Origin: Clostridium sp.
GTDB lineage: Bacteria; Bacillota; Clostridia; Clostridiales; Clostridiaceae
DNA: 43,386 bases
Assembly: GCA_028692255.1 (NCBI GenBank)
Contig: JAQUXS010000016.1
Location: forward strand, 1-43,386
Direction: 5' to 3'
This document shows, in pieces, positions 27,285 to 34,580 of the stretch. Under the pieces are notes generated by a model. That model did no database searches. It was given only the letters and a program-made list of their open reading frames with translations, and was not told where the DNA came from. The position numbers and the translations under genes were made by a program. Every line of letters starts with the position of its first letter. Position 1 is the first letter of the stretch.

Positions 27285-28694
27285 ATGAAAAAATTAGTAG
27301 CTGTAACATCTTGCCCAACAGGGATTGCACACACTTATATGGCTGCCGAAGCTCTTCAAATGGCAGCAAAAGAAATGGGATATGAAATAAAAGTTGAGAC
27401 TCAAGGCTCTGTAGGTGCTGAAAATGTTATAACAAGTCAGGAAGTAGAACAGGCAGATGCAGTAATAATTGCAGCAGATACAAATGTAGAAAAGTCAAGA
27501 TTTGAGGGTAAGCCTTTACTAGAAGTACCTGTAAAGGATGCTATTAAAGATGCAAAAGGACTTATAGAACAGGCTCTTTCATTAGAAGCACCTAAGAAGT
27601 CGGTTAAAAAGGATGAAATGCCTAAGGTTCAAAAGAAAGAAAAAACAGGAGTATATAAGCACTTAATGACAGGTGTATCCTTCATGATACCATTTGTTGC
27701 AGCAGGTGGACTTCTAATAGCTTTAGGTTTTGCATTAGGTGGAATTTACGTTTTTGATTGCCCTGGAACTATTGCAGAAGCATTGTTTGTAACAGGTAAA
27801 GGCGCATTTGCACTTATGCTTCCAGTTTTATCAGGATATATTGCTTATTCAATTGCTGACAGACCAGGTATTGCAGCTGGTTTCGTAGGTGGAGCTTTTG
27901 CAAGCGGAGCAATTTTCAGTGGACAGTTCTTAGCTAAAGCACCTGCAAGTGGTACTAGTGGATTTTTAGGTGCATTGATAACAGGTTTCTTAGCAGGTTA
28001 TATAGTTTTAGGAATAAGAAAATTTATTAAGCTTCCAAAAGCACTAGATGGTTTAATGCCAGTTTTAATTATACCTTTACTTTCAACAGCAATAATCGGA
28101 TTGATATATTTATTCTTATTAGGTACACCACTTATAGCTATAAATACAGCTTTACTAGCTTGGTTAAAAGGACTTCAAGGAACAAATGCAGCAGTACTTG
28201 GTTTAATTCTTGGATGTATGATGGCTTTTGATATGGGTGGTCCAGTTAACAAAGCAGCTTATGTTTTTGGTACTGGTACAATAGTAGCAGGTGGTTCTCC
28301 TATAATGGCAGCAGTTATGGTAGCTGGAATGACTCCACCACTTGGAATAGCTTTAGCTTCAACAGTATTAGCTAGAAAGAAATTCACAGAATCAGAAAGA
28401 GAAGCAGGAAAAGCAGCATGGGCTCTTGGAGTGTCTTTCATAACAGAAGGTGCAATACCATTTGCAGCAGCAGATCCATTAAGGGTAATACCTTCAACTA
28501 TGGCTGGTTCTGCAGTGGCAGGAGCAATATCAATGATATTTGGATGTAAACTTGCAGTTCCACATGGTGGAGTATGGGTTTTAGCAATACCAAATGTTGT
28601 AACAAATCTTGGTGGATATTTAATTGCTTTAATAGCAGGTACTATAGTAACAGGTGTAGTTCTTTCACTATTAAAGAAGGAAGTAACTGAATAG
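27285..28694 (+). CDS. PTS fructose-family EIIBC component
   Basis: 469 residues. EIIB domain at 1-95 with the phospho-Cys10 in VAVTSCPTGIAHTYMAAEAL; a Lys-rich linker at about 105-120; EIIC membrane domain to the end with HLMTGVSFMIPFVAAGGLL, GFLGALITGFLAGY, CMMAFDMGGPVNKAAY and ITEGAIPFAAADPLRVIPS. Transports and phosphorylates a fructose-like sugar at the membrane. GGGGGG precedes the ATG. No 1-phosphofructokinase gene lies beside it, so the product's fate is open; fructose, mannose or another sugar is possible. Confidence 0.9.
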   Translation: MKKLVAVTSCPTGIAHTYMAAEALQMAAKEMGYEIKVETQGSVGAENVITSQEVEQADAVIIAADTNVEKSRFEGKPLLEVPVKDAIKDAKGLIEQALSLEAPKKSVKKDEMPKVQKKEKTGVYKHLMTGVSFMIPFVAAGGLLIALGFALGGIYVFDCPGTIAEALFVTGKGAFALMLPVLSGYIAYSIADRPGIAAGFVGGAFASGAIFSGQFLAKAPASGTSGFLGALITGFLAGYIVLGIRKFIKLPKALDGLMPVLIIPLLSTAIIGLIYLFLLGTPLIAINTALLAWLKGLQGTNAAVLGLILGCMMAFDMGGPVNKAAYVFGTGTIVAGGSPIMAAVMVAGMTPPLGIALASTVLARKKFTESEREAGKAAWALGVSFITEGAIPFAAADPLRVIPSTMAGSAVAGAISMIFGCKLAVPHGGVWVLAIPNVVTNLGGYLIALIAGTIVTGVVLSLLKKEVTE

Positions 28695-28700
28695 AAATCA

Positions 28701-28748
28701 ATTAAAGAGGCTGTGGCACTTGTTTTTAGTGCCACAGCCTCTTTTAAT
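28701..28748. terminator. Bidirectional terminator between EIIBC and the sigma-54 activator
   Basis: ATTAAAGAGGCTGTGGCACT (28701-28720) pairs with the complementary arm at 28728-28748 around a TGTTTTT loop, with one extra T. T-rich on one side and A-rich on the other, so it works for both converging genes. The minus-strand stop codon (28744-28746) is inside the stem. Confidence 0.9.
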
Positions 28749-30759
28749 TGTCATCTGTTTTTTCTATTCCATATTTCTTACATTTAAGTGACACAGTTCT
28801 ATGAGTTATGCCAAGAACTTTCCCAACCTTGTTATAGCTTTTATATTTTTTCATTGCTATGGTTATGAGTTCTTTTTCATAGTCTTCTAATTTTTTAAGA
28901 TCATCATTGTCTCTGTAATTTATAAGTTTGCTTTTACCAGGTTTTATATTGGTTATATATATTGGAAGATCATTTATAGTTATGGTTTCTGTATCGCACA
29001 TATTTATAGCTCTTTCTGTTATGTTTTCAAGTTCTCTTATATTACCAGGCCAATGATAACTTTGAAGAAACTCAAGGCAATTGGTATCTATAGAAGTTAT
29101 GTGCTTATTTAGTTTTTTACATAGTTTGTCTATAAAATGTGCTACTAGTAAATTTATGTCTTCTTTTCTCTTTCTAAGTGGAGGAAGGGTAATTGTTATA
29201 ACGTTAAGTCTATAATATAGATCTTCTCTAAATTCACCAGTTTTAAGCATCTCTTCAAGATGTCTATTTGTAGCAGCTATTATTCTAACATCTACTTTGT
29301 GAGTAACAATTCCACCAACACTTTCAAATTCTCTTTCCTGTATAACTCTTAAAAGTTTTACCTGCATTGGTTTTGGCAGGTCTCCAATTTCATCAAGGAA
29401 TATTGTGCCACCATCTGCTATTTGAAATTTACCAGGCTTGTTTTTAATAGCACCAGTAAAAGCTCCTTTTTCATAACCAAAAAGTTCACTTTCAAATAGG
29501 TTTTCAGGAATAGATGCACAGTTGATTCTAACAAAAGGCTTATCGCTTCTGTCACTGTTATTGTGTATTGCTTTTGCAACAAGTTCTTTTCCAGTTCCAC
29601 TTTCTCCTCTTATCAAAACAGTTGATGTTGTAGAAGAAGCCTTGTCTGCAATTATAAGAGCATCTTTTAAAGAACTTGAATTTCCTATTATATTTGTGAA
29701 ATTTCCATTTAGCATAGTGTGTCTTTTTAATTCTTCTTTATAATAATTTAATTCTTCTTCAGATTTTTCTAGTTTTGCAGCAATTTCTTTTATTTCATTA
29801 ACTGTTTTTGATATAGATACCACGCCTTTAAATTCATTATCAATAAAAATAGGTTCTATAGTAGATATTATTTCAACATCATTTTTACAATAAAGGTTAT
29901 TATTAATAGGTTTTTTTGAATTAAAGACGCCCATTCTAAAACCTTTAGGAGAAAGCTTAACTAAATCTTTTCCAAGGACATTTGAACTTTTAACATTAAA
30001 ATTTTCTTCATAAGCAGGATTAATATAGCTTATCTTTCGATTCTCATCTACAAAACAAATAAGATCATGGGAGGTTTCAAGTATTTTTTTGAATTTTTCA
30101 TTTAATTCTTTCATTCCTATTAACTCTGAAATATCTTGAAAAACTCCAATAGCACCAATAACTTCACCAGCTGAAATTATAGGTGATCTATTTGTTATGA
30201 TTATTTTTTTATTTATATGCTGCATTTTGCCAAGTTGTTTTTTCATACTGGAAATAACACCTGGAAGCTTTGTATTTGGAATAATTAAATTAATAGGCTG
30301 TCCAAGTACTTCTGATGTATTTTTTTCAACTATGTTTAAAGCATATTGGTTCATAGATGTAATGTATGAATTTGCATCTATTACTATTATGCCAATAGGT
30401 ATATTTTCAAGCACTTGTTCATTTGCGATGGTATTTTGCTCTATTATTTCGTCGAGATTCGACATAGGCGTTTCATTCTTTTCAAGTCCTGTGTTAATAA
30501 AATGGCAAAGTGATAATACGGCTTTTTGTGCATCTGCAGAGTCTTCTTTACAGGAGACCTCTATTAGCTCACCATTTTGTATTTTTTGTGAAACTAGCGC
30601 AAGCATACTTACAGCCAGTGGTTCGCCTGAACCTATTTTTTTTATATATAGATTTACACCGTATTTGTTTTTTAAAAGTGAGGATTTATGTACTATCATA
30701 GCTGCAATTCTTGTGTGTATTCCATTTTTGGAGTTTACTGCAATACAATTTTTAAACAT
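28744..30759 (-). CDS. Sigma-54-dependent activator with N-terminal HPr domain, two PAS domains, AAA+ and Fis-type HTH
   Basis: 671 residues, multidomain. Residues 1-90 form an HPr-like domain: SKNGIHTRIAAMIVHKS places His15 and Arg17 exactly as in HPr, and Ser51 aligns with the regulatory Ser46. Two PAS-like domains follow at about 105-220 and 225-330. The AAA+ domain has Walker A GESGTGKE near 384, the sigma-54 contact GAFTGA near 431, and Walker B GGTIFLDEIGD. The last 45 residues are a Fis/TyrR-like helix-turn-helix (YNKVGKVLGITHRTVSLKCK). No PRD or PTS EII domain is present, unlike LevR. It is divergent from ptsI, which has a sigma-54 promoter, making ptsI the probable target. AAGGAGAC precedes the ATG. 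Probably reads PTS phosphorylation plus a small ligand or redox signal. Confidence 0.93.
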   Translation of the reverse strand: MFKNCIAVNSKNGIHTRIAAMIVHKSSLLKNKYGVNLYIKKIGSGEPLAVSMLALVSQKIQNGELIEVSCKEDSADAQKAVLSLCHFINTGLEKNETPMSNLDEIIEQNTIANEQVLENIPIGIIVIDANSYITSMNQYALNIVEKNTSEVLGQPINLIIPNTKLPGVISSMKKQLGKMQHINKKIIITNRSPIISAGEVIGAIGVFQDISELIGMKELNEKFKKILETSHDLICFVDENRKISYINPAYEENFNVKSSNVLGKDLVKLSPKGFRMGVFNSKKPINNNLYCKNDVEIISTIEPIFIDNEFKGVVSISKTVNEIKEIAAKLEKSEEELNYYKEELKRHTMLNGNFTNIIGNSSSLKDALIIADKASSTTSTVLIRGESGTGKELVAKAIHNNSDRSDKPFVRINCASIPENLFESELFGYEKGAFTGAIKNKPGKFQIADGGTIFLDEIGDLPKPMQVKLLRVIQEREFESVGGIVTHKVDVRIIAATNRHLEEMLKTGEFREDLYYRLNVITITLPPLRKRKEDINLLVAHFIDKLCKKLNKHITSIDTNCLEFLQSYHWPGNIRELENITERAINMCDTETITINDLPIYITNIKPGKSKLINYRDNDDLKKLEDYEKELITIAMKKYKSYNKVGKVLGITHRTVSLKCKKYGIEKTDDN

Positions 30760-30883
30760 ATTAATGTCTCCTTAAAATTATAAGACGTTTGATATAGAAA
30801 ATATTAAAATATACAGTTTTTTATAAAAAAATTTTAATAAGTTTTAATTTAGTTTCAAATCAATAAGTATAAAATTCAAATTA

Positions 30884-30900
30884 ATGATAAAAAATATCAA
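30884..30900. promoter_or_regulatory. Palindrome 1, putative activator site
   Basis: ATGATA-N5-TATCAA, centre at about 30892, roughly 195 bp upstream of the -24 element. Same design as palindromes 2 and 3. Confidence 0.55.
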
Positions 30901-30915
30901 TAAGTGTTATATTAT

Positions 30916-30932
30916 ATGATATTTTTTATCAA
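30916..30932. promoter_or_regulatory. Palindrome 2, putative activator site
   Basis: ATGATA-N5-TATCAA, centre at about 30924. The centre is 32 bp from palindrome 1, close to three helical turns, so both would face the same side of the DNA. Confidence 0.55.
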
Positions 30933-30994
30933 CTACATTTTACTATTAAATTCACTATAAATCCAGCTATTATACAAAATTTAGTGAAAATAGG

Positions 30995-31011
30995 TTGATA
31001 AAATTTATCAA
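30995..31011. promoter_or_regulatory. Palindrome 3, perfect putative activator site
   Basis: TTGATA-N5-TATCAA, a perfect inverted repeat extending to TTGATAAA/TTTATCAA around a single central base. Centre about 80 bp upstream of the -24 box, the normal distance for a sigma-54 enhancer. Confidence 0.65.
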
Positions 31012-31082
31012 GCCATTTTTAAGTAAATGTTACCTATGCTAAAAAAACTTTATTTTTAAGGCGTTTTAACATAGAATTAAAG

Positions 31083-31098
31083 TTGGCACGGTTCTTGC
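31083..31098 (+). promoter_or_regulatory. Sigma-54 (-24/-12) promoter of ptsI
   Basis: TTGGCAC (31083-31089), 5 bp, TTGC (31095-31098) followed by T: a full match to the consensus, with GG and GC ten bases apart. Transcription should start near 31110, about 25 bp before the ribosome binding site. Confidence 0.92.
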
Positions 31099-31145
31099 TA
31101 GTATTATACTTGTACGAATGAATTTTACTATTGGGAGGAAATGTT

Positions 31146-32765
31146 ATGAAAAAAGGAATAGCAGCATCAAAAGGATATGCAATAGGAAATGCTTTTATAA
31201 AATTAGATACTAAGGTAGAGATTACAGATAAAAAAGTTGATAATATAGATGCAGAAAAAGCAAGATTAGAAAAAGCAATTGAAAATTCTAAAGCACAGCT
31301 TGCAAAAATCAAAGAGAAAGCAGCAAAAGAAGTAGGTAAAGATAAAGCTGCAGTTTTTGAAAGTCACATGATGCTTTTAGATGACCCTGAATTCACAGGA
31401 GCAATGACAGGAAAAGTTGAATCAGAATCATTAAATGCTGAAAAAGCAGTTTCAGATGTTATAGAAATGTACATGGGTATATTTGATAAGATGACAGATG
31501 AATACATGAAAGAAAGAGGAGCAGACGTTAAAGATGTTGGTAAAAGGGTTATAGCAAACCTTGTTGGAAATGCCAATGGTGGAATGGATAATCTAAAAGA
31601 AAACACAATACTTATTGCACATGATTTAACACCATCAGATACAGCTCAACTTGATAAAGATAAAGTAATAGGTTTCTTAACTGATATAGGTGGAAGAACT
31701 TCACACAGTGCAATAATGGCAAGAACTCTTGAAATACCAGCAATTGTCGGATTAAAAGATATAACTACAAGTGCAAAAAATGGTGATTTTATTATAGTTG
31801 ATGGTGCAGAAGGTGTTGCACTAATTAACCCTGATGAAAAAACTGTAAAAGAATATACTGAAAAGAAGAAAAAGTTTGAAGCAGAAAGAGAAGAACTTAA
31901 AAAACTTATAGATAAAGAAACAGTAACAAAAGCAGGAAAGAGAGTCGAAGTTTGTGGAAACATTGGTAAAGCAGCCGATGTAGCAGCAATTCTTGCAAAT
32001 GGTGGAGATGGAGTAGGACTATTTAGAACAGAGTTCCTTTATATGGGTAGAGATACAATGCCAACAGAAGAAGATCAATTTGATGCATATAAAGAAGTAG
32101 TTACAAGGATTGGTAAAAAGAAACCTGTAGTTATAAGAACACTAGATATTGGTGGAGACAAGAAGCTTCCTTATCTTCCATTACCAAAAGAAATGAACCC
32201 ATTCCTTGGATTTAGAGCTATAAGACTTTGCCTTGGAAGAAAAGATATATTTAAAGTACAATTAAGAGCACTTTTAAGAGCATCAGCTTTTGGAAATCTT
32301 AAAATAATGTTCCCTATGATATCATCGCTTGAAGAATTTTTGCAAGCAAAAGAAGTTCTTAAAGAATGTATGGGTGAACTTAAAGCTGAAGGAAAAGAGT
32401 TTAATGAAAATGTTGAAACAGGAATAATGGTCGAAATACCAGCAGCTGCTGTTATGGCTGATGAACTTGCAAAACACGTTGATTTCTTTAGTATAGGAAC
32501 TAATGACTTAATACAATATACACTTGCAGCAGATAGAATGAATGAAAAAGTTTCTTATCTATACAATCCAATGCACCCAGCAGTTTTAGCTCTTATAAAG
32601 AGAACTATAGCAGCTGCACATAAAGAAGGAAAATGGTGTGGAATGTGTGGAGAAATGGCTGGAGATGAAAAAGCCATTCCAACACTTGTAGAATATGGTC
32701 TTGATGAATTCTCAATGAGTGCATCATCAATATTAAGTGCAAAGAAATACATTATGAACAACTAA
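31146..32765 (+). CDS. ptsI: Phosphoenolpyruvate-protein phosphotransferase (PTS enzyme I)
   Basis: 539 residues from ATG 31146 (MKKGIAASKGYAIGNAF) with TTGGGAGGAA upstream; the in-frame TTG 31131 overlaps that site. The phospho-His187 is in GGRTSHSAIMARTLEIPAIVG. The PEP-binding C-terminal domain has GLFRTEFLYMGR, LDIGGDKKLPYLP, the ADELAKHVDFFSIGTNDLIQ segment and WCGMCGEMAGD with the conserved Cys. Takes phosphate from PEP and hands it to HPr. Unusual in standing apart from ptsH and being driven by a sigma-54 promoter. Confidence 0.96.
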   Translation: MKKGIAASKGYAIGNAFIKLDTKVEITDKKVDNIDAEKARLEKAIENSKAQLAKIKEKAAKEVGKDKAAVFESHMMLLDDPEFTGAMTGKVESESLNAEKAVSDVIEMYMGIFDKMTDEYMKERGADVKDVGKRVIANLVGNANGGMDNLKENTILIAHDLTPSDTAQLDKDKVIGFLTDIGGRTSHSAIMARTLEIPAIVGLKDITTSAKNGDFIIVDGAEGVALINPDEKTVKEYTEKKKKFEAEREELKKLIDKETVTKAGKRVEVCGNIGKAADVAAILANGGDGVGLFRTEFLYMGRDTMPTEEDQFDAYKEVVTRIGKKKPVVIRTLDIGGDKKLPYLPLPKEMNPFLGFRAIRLCLGRKDIFKVQLRALLRASAFGNLKIMFPMISSLEEFLQAKEVLKECMGELKAEGKEFNENVETGIMVEIPAAAVMADELAKHVDFFSIGTNDLIQYTLAADRMNEKVSYLYNPMHPAVLALIKRTIAAAHKEGKWCGMCGEMAGDEKAIPTLVEYGLDEFSMSASSILSAKKYIMNN

Positions 32766-32806
32766 ATTAAATTTGCATTCTGATTTTAAAATTTATATAT
32801 TATAAT

Positions 32807-32842
32807 AAAAAGTGATGCGGCTTTCGTGTCACTTTTTATTTT
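32807..32842 (+). terminator. Rho-independent terminator after ptsI
   Basis: AAAAAGTGA (32807-32815) pairs with TCACTTTTT (32829-32837), 13-nt loop, then ATTTTT. Confidence 0.8.
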
Positions 32843-32917
32843 TAAATTGTTTAATAACAAAATATAAATTACGATAATTTAAATGTGTATTAAATTTTAA
32901 TTTGCTAAGGAGAAAAA

Positions 32918-34144
32918 ATGGAAAAGTCTAAAAAATATTATTACAGAGCAATGAAATACTATGAAAATGGGTATATTGATAAAGCTTTGGAATTTTGTAA
33001 TAAAAGTATTGCAGCAAACATAAAAAATATTCCTGCAATAGATTTAAAGGGACTTTTATATTACTTAAAAGGTGATCTTGTAAATGCAAAAACATTATGG
33101 AGGTTAAACGCAAGAGAAAATAATGACAGCATTGCACAAAAGTATATGCAGGGGTTAGATGCTGACGAAGAAAGGTTTAAAGATTACGTTAAAGCAGTTA
33201 ATCTTATAAAGAAAGTTAATATAAATGAAGCACTAAATTTGCTTCTAGGGTGCAGTGAAAGTGATTATAATTCAATTAATGTAAACAATTATCTTTGTAT
33301 TTGTTATATGAAAAAAGGTGAATTTAAAAAATCAATTGATTGCCTTAATAAAGTTAAAAAACTTGATAAGAAAAATGAAGAAGCTCTAAAAAATACAAAA
33401 CTTCTTAATCAATATGGAATAATAAAAAATAATAAAAAATATGTTAAATTAGTATCATCAATTTTGTTAATTGCAATATTTATTTTAAGTGGAATCTATA
33501 TTTTAAGGGATAAAAAAGTTATAAACAATAAAAGCAGCAAAAAAACGAACAATGTTATTATAAATAATAAAAAAAATGTGGATAAAAGTAAAAGTAAAAA
33601 TAAAAGTAAAGAGTCTTTAAATACTAAATTCCCATATGAAGATTTTAAAAATGCACTTGATAAAAAGGATTTTGAAAAATTATATACTTATTGCAATGAA
33701 TTTAAAAATAAAGAAATCTCAACTAATGACAAAGAAATATTAGTGCAAGGTGAAAATGAACTTCAATCAGAAGGAACTCAGTACTTTTATAAAAATGCAA
33801 CTAATTATTTTAGTAACAATGATTATAAAAATGCAATAGATCAATATTTAAAAGCTTACAGTTATTCAGGCAGCAGCTATTTAACACCACATATAGTGTA
33901 TTTTACTGCGTTTAGTTACGAGAATGAAAAAGATTATGAAAATGCACTTAAATATTATGAATTTTATAATGCCAACTATAAATCAAAGGATTATGAAGAA
34001 ACTGTACTTTATAAATTAGCAATTATATATAAGAATGTTGATGCATCAAAGTCTAAACAATATGCTTCAAAACTAAGTAATAATTATCCTAATTCTATTT
34101 ACAATAATTCAAACATAAAAGCTATACTTAATGGTAATAATTAA
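32918..34144 (+). CDS. Membrane-spanning TPR protein
   Basis: 408 residues. N-terminal TPR units in the cytoplasm (YYYRAMKYYENGYIDKALEF; a second at about 37-70; NVNNYLCICYMKKGEFKKSI), one membrane helix at about 178-198 (VSSILLIAIFILSGIYIL), a Lys/Asn/Ser-rich linker, and further TPR-like repeats outside (SNNDYKNAIDQYLKAYSYSG; ENEKDYENALKYYEFYNANY). Resembles a scaffold that spans the membrane. AAGGAGA precedes the ATG. No specific family function recognised. Confidence 0.75.
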   Translation: MEKSKKYYYRAMKYYENGYIDKALEFCNKSIAANIKNIPAIDLKGLLYYLKGDLVNAKTLWRLNARENNDSIAQKYMQGLDADEERFKDYVKAVNLIKKVNINEALNLLLGCSESDYNSINVNNYLCICYMKKGEFKKSIDCLNKVKKLDKKNEEALKNTKLLNQYGIIKNNKKYVKLVSSILLIAIFILSGIYILRDKKVINNKSSKKTNNVIINNKKNVDKSKSKNKSKESLNTKFPYEDFKNALDKKDFEKLYTYCNEFKNKEISTNDKEILVQGENELQSEGTQYFYKNATNYFSNNDYKNAIDQYLKAYSYSGSSYLTPHIVYFTAFSYENEKDYENALKYYEFYNANYKSKDYEETVLYKLAIIYKNVDASKSKQYASKLSNNYPNSIYNNSNIKAILNGNN

Positions 34145-34156
34145 TATTAAAGTTTA

Positions 34157-34185
34157 TTGACTTATAATAGAATAAATAATATAAT
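34157..34185 (+). promoter_or_regulatory. Sigma-A promoter of the thioredoxin operon
   Basis: TTGACT (34157-34162), 17-bp spacer, perfect TATAAT (34180-34185). Start expected near 34192, just before the palindrome listed next. Confidence 0.85.
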
Positions 34186-34196
34186 TAATTTATGAG

Positions 34197-34213
34197 ATAC
34201 CCGTAGGGGGTAT
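34197..34213. promoter_or_regulatory. GC-tract palindrome, CsoR/CstR-like operator
   Basis: ATACCC-N5-GGGTAT (spacer GTAGG), an isolated G/C-rich inverted repeat in an AT-rich spacer, placed at about +5 to +21 relative to the predicted start. The shape matches operators of the CsoR/CstR/FrmR family (copper- or persulfide-sensing repressors). No csoR-type gene is in the window. Confidence 0.6.
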
Positions 34214-34230
34214 AAGAAGGAGGAAAATTT

Positions 34231-34542
34231 ATGGTTATTAATGTAAACGAAAATGATTTTAATAAATCAATAGGCAGCGGTACAGTAGTTGCAGATTTTT
34301 GGGCTTCATGGTGCGGTCCATGTAAGATGTTAGGACCTGTAATTGAAGAGATTTCAGAAGAAATGGGAGACAGTGCAAAATTTATAAAAGTAAATGTAGA
34401 TGACAACCCAGCAGTAGCTTCTAGCTTTAAAATAGCAAGTATACCAACAGTTATTATATTCAAAGATGGAAAAGTAGCACAGACACTTGTTGGTTTTAGA
34501 CCAAAGGCTTCACTAAAGGGAGAAATCGAAAAATATATTTAA
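34231..34542 (+). CDS. trxA: Thioredoxin
   Basis: 103 residues, classic thioredoxin fold. Active site WASWCGPCKML with Cys28 and Cys31; the cis-proline is in IASIPTVIIFKDG, and the end VGFRPKASLKGEIEKYI is typical. General protein disulfide reductant, recharged by the reductase encoded 38 bp downstream. GAAGGAGG precedes the ATG. Confidence 0.95.
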   Translation: MVINVNENDFNKSIGSGTVVADFWASWCGPCKMLGPVIEEISEEMGDSAKFIKVNVDDNPAVASSFKIASIPTVIIFKDGKVAQTLVGFRPKASLKGEIEKYI

Positions 34543-34580
34543 TTACAATAATTTTAATAAAGCAGTAAGGAGATGTCTTA

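Larger units (their letters stand above)
30760..31082. promoter_or_regulatory. Divergent intergenic region between the activator and ptsI
   Basis: Very AT-rich, no credible gene. It holds three activator-type palindromes and ends in the -24/-12 promoter (listed separately). The first 120 bp next to the activator gene show no clear sigma-A promoter on the minus strand, so how the activator itself is transcribed is not visible. Confidence 0.7.

Noticed and set aside
28259-28735. Minus-strand open frame of 158 codons inside the EIIBC gene
   Set aside because: Ala/Pro/Thr-rich antisense of a membrane protein gene and interrupts a strong bidirectional terminator.
30197-30775. Plus-strand open frame of 192 codons inside the sigma-54 activator gene
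   Set aside because: Lies opposite a clear multidomain protein (HPr and PAS regions); hydrophobic Phe/Ile/Ser-rich composition is typical of an antisense shadow in AT-rich genes.
30789-30810. A fourth partial TTGATA-type site near the activator gene start
   Set aside because: The right half-site is missing (AATATT instead of TATCAA at the proper spacing).
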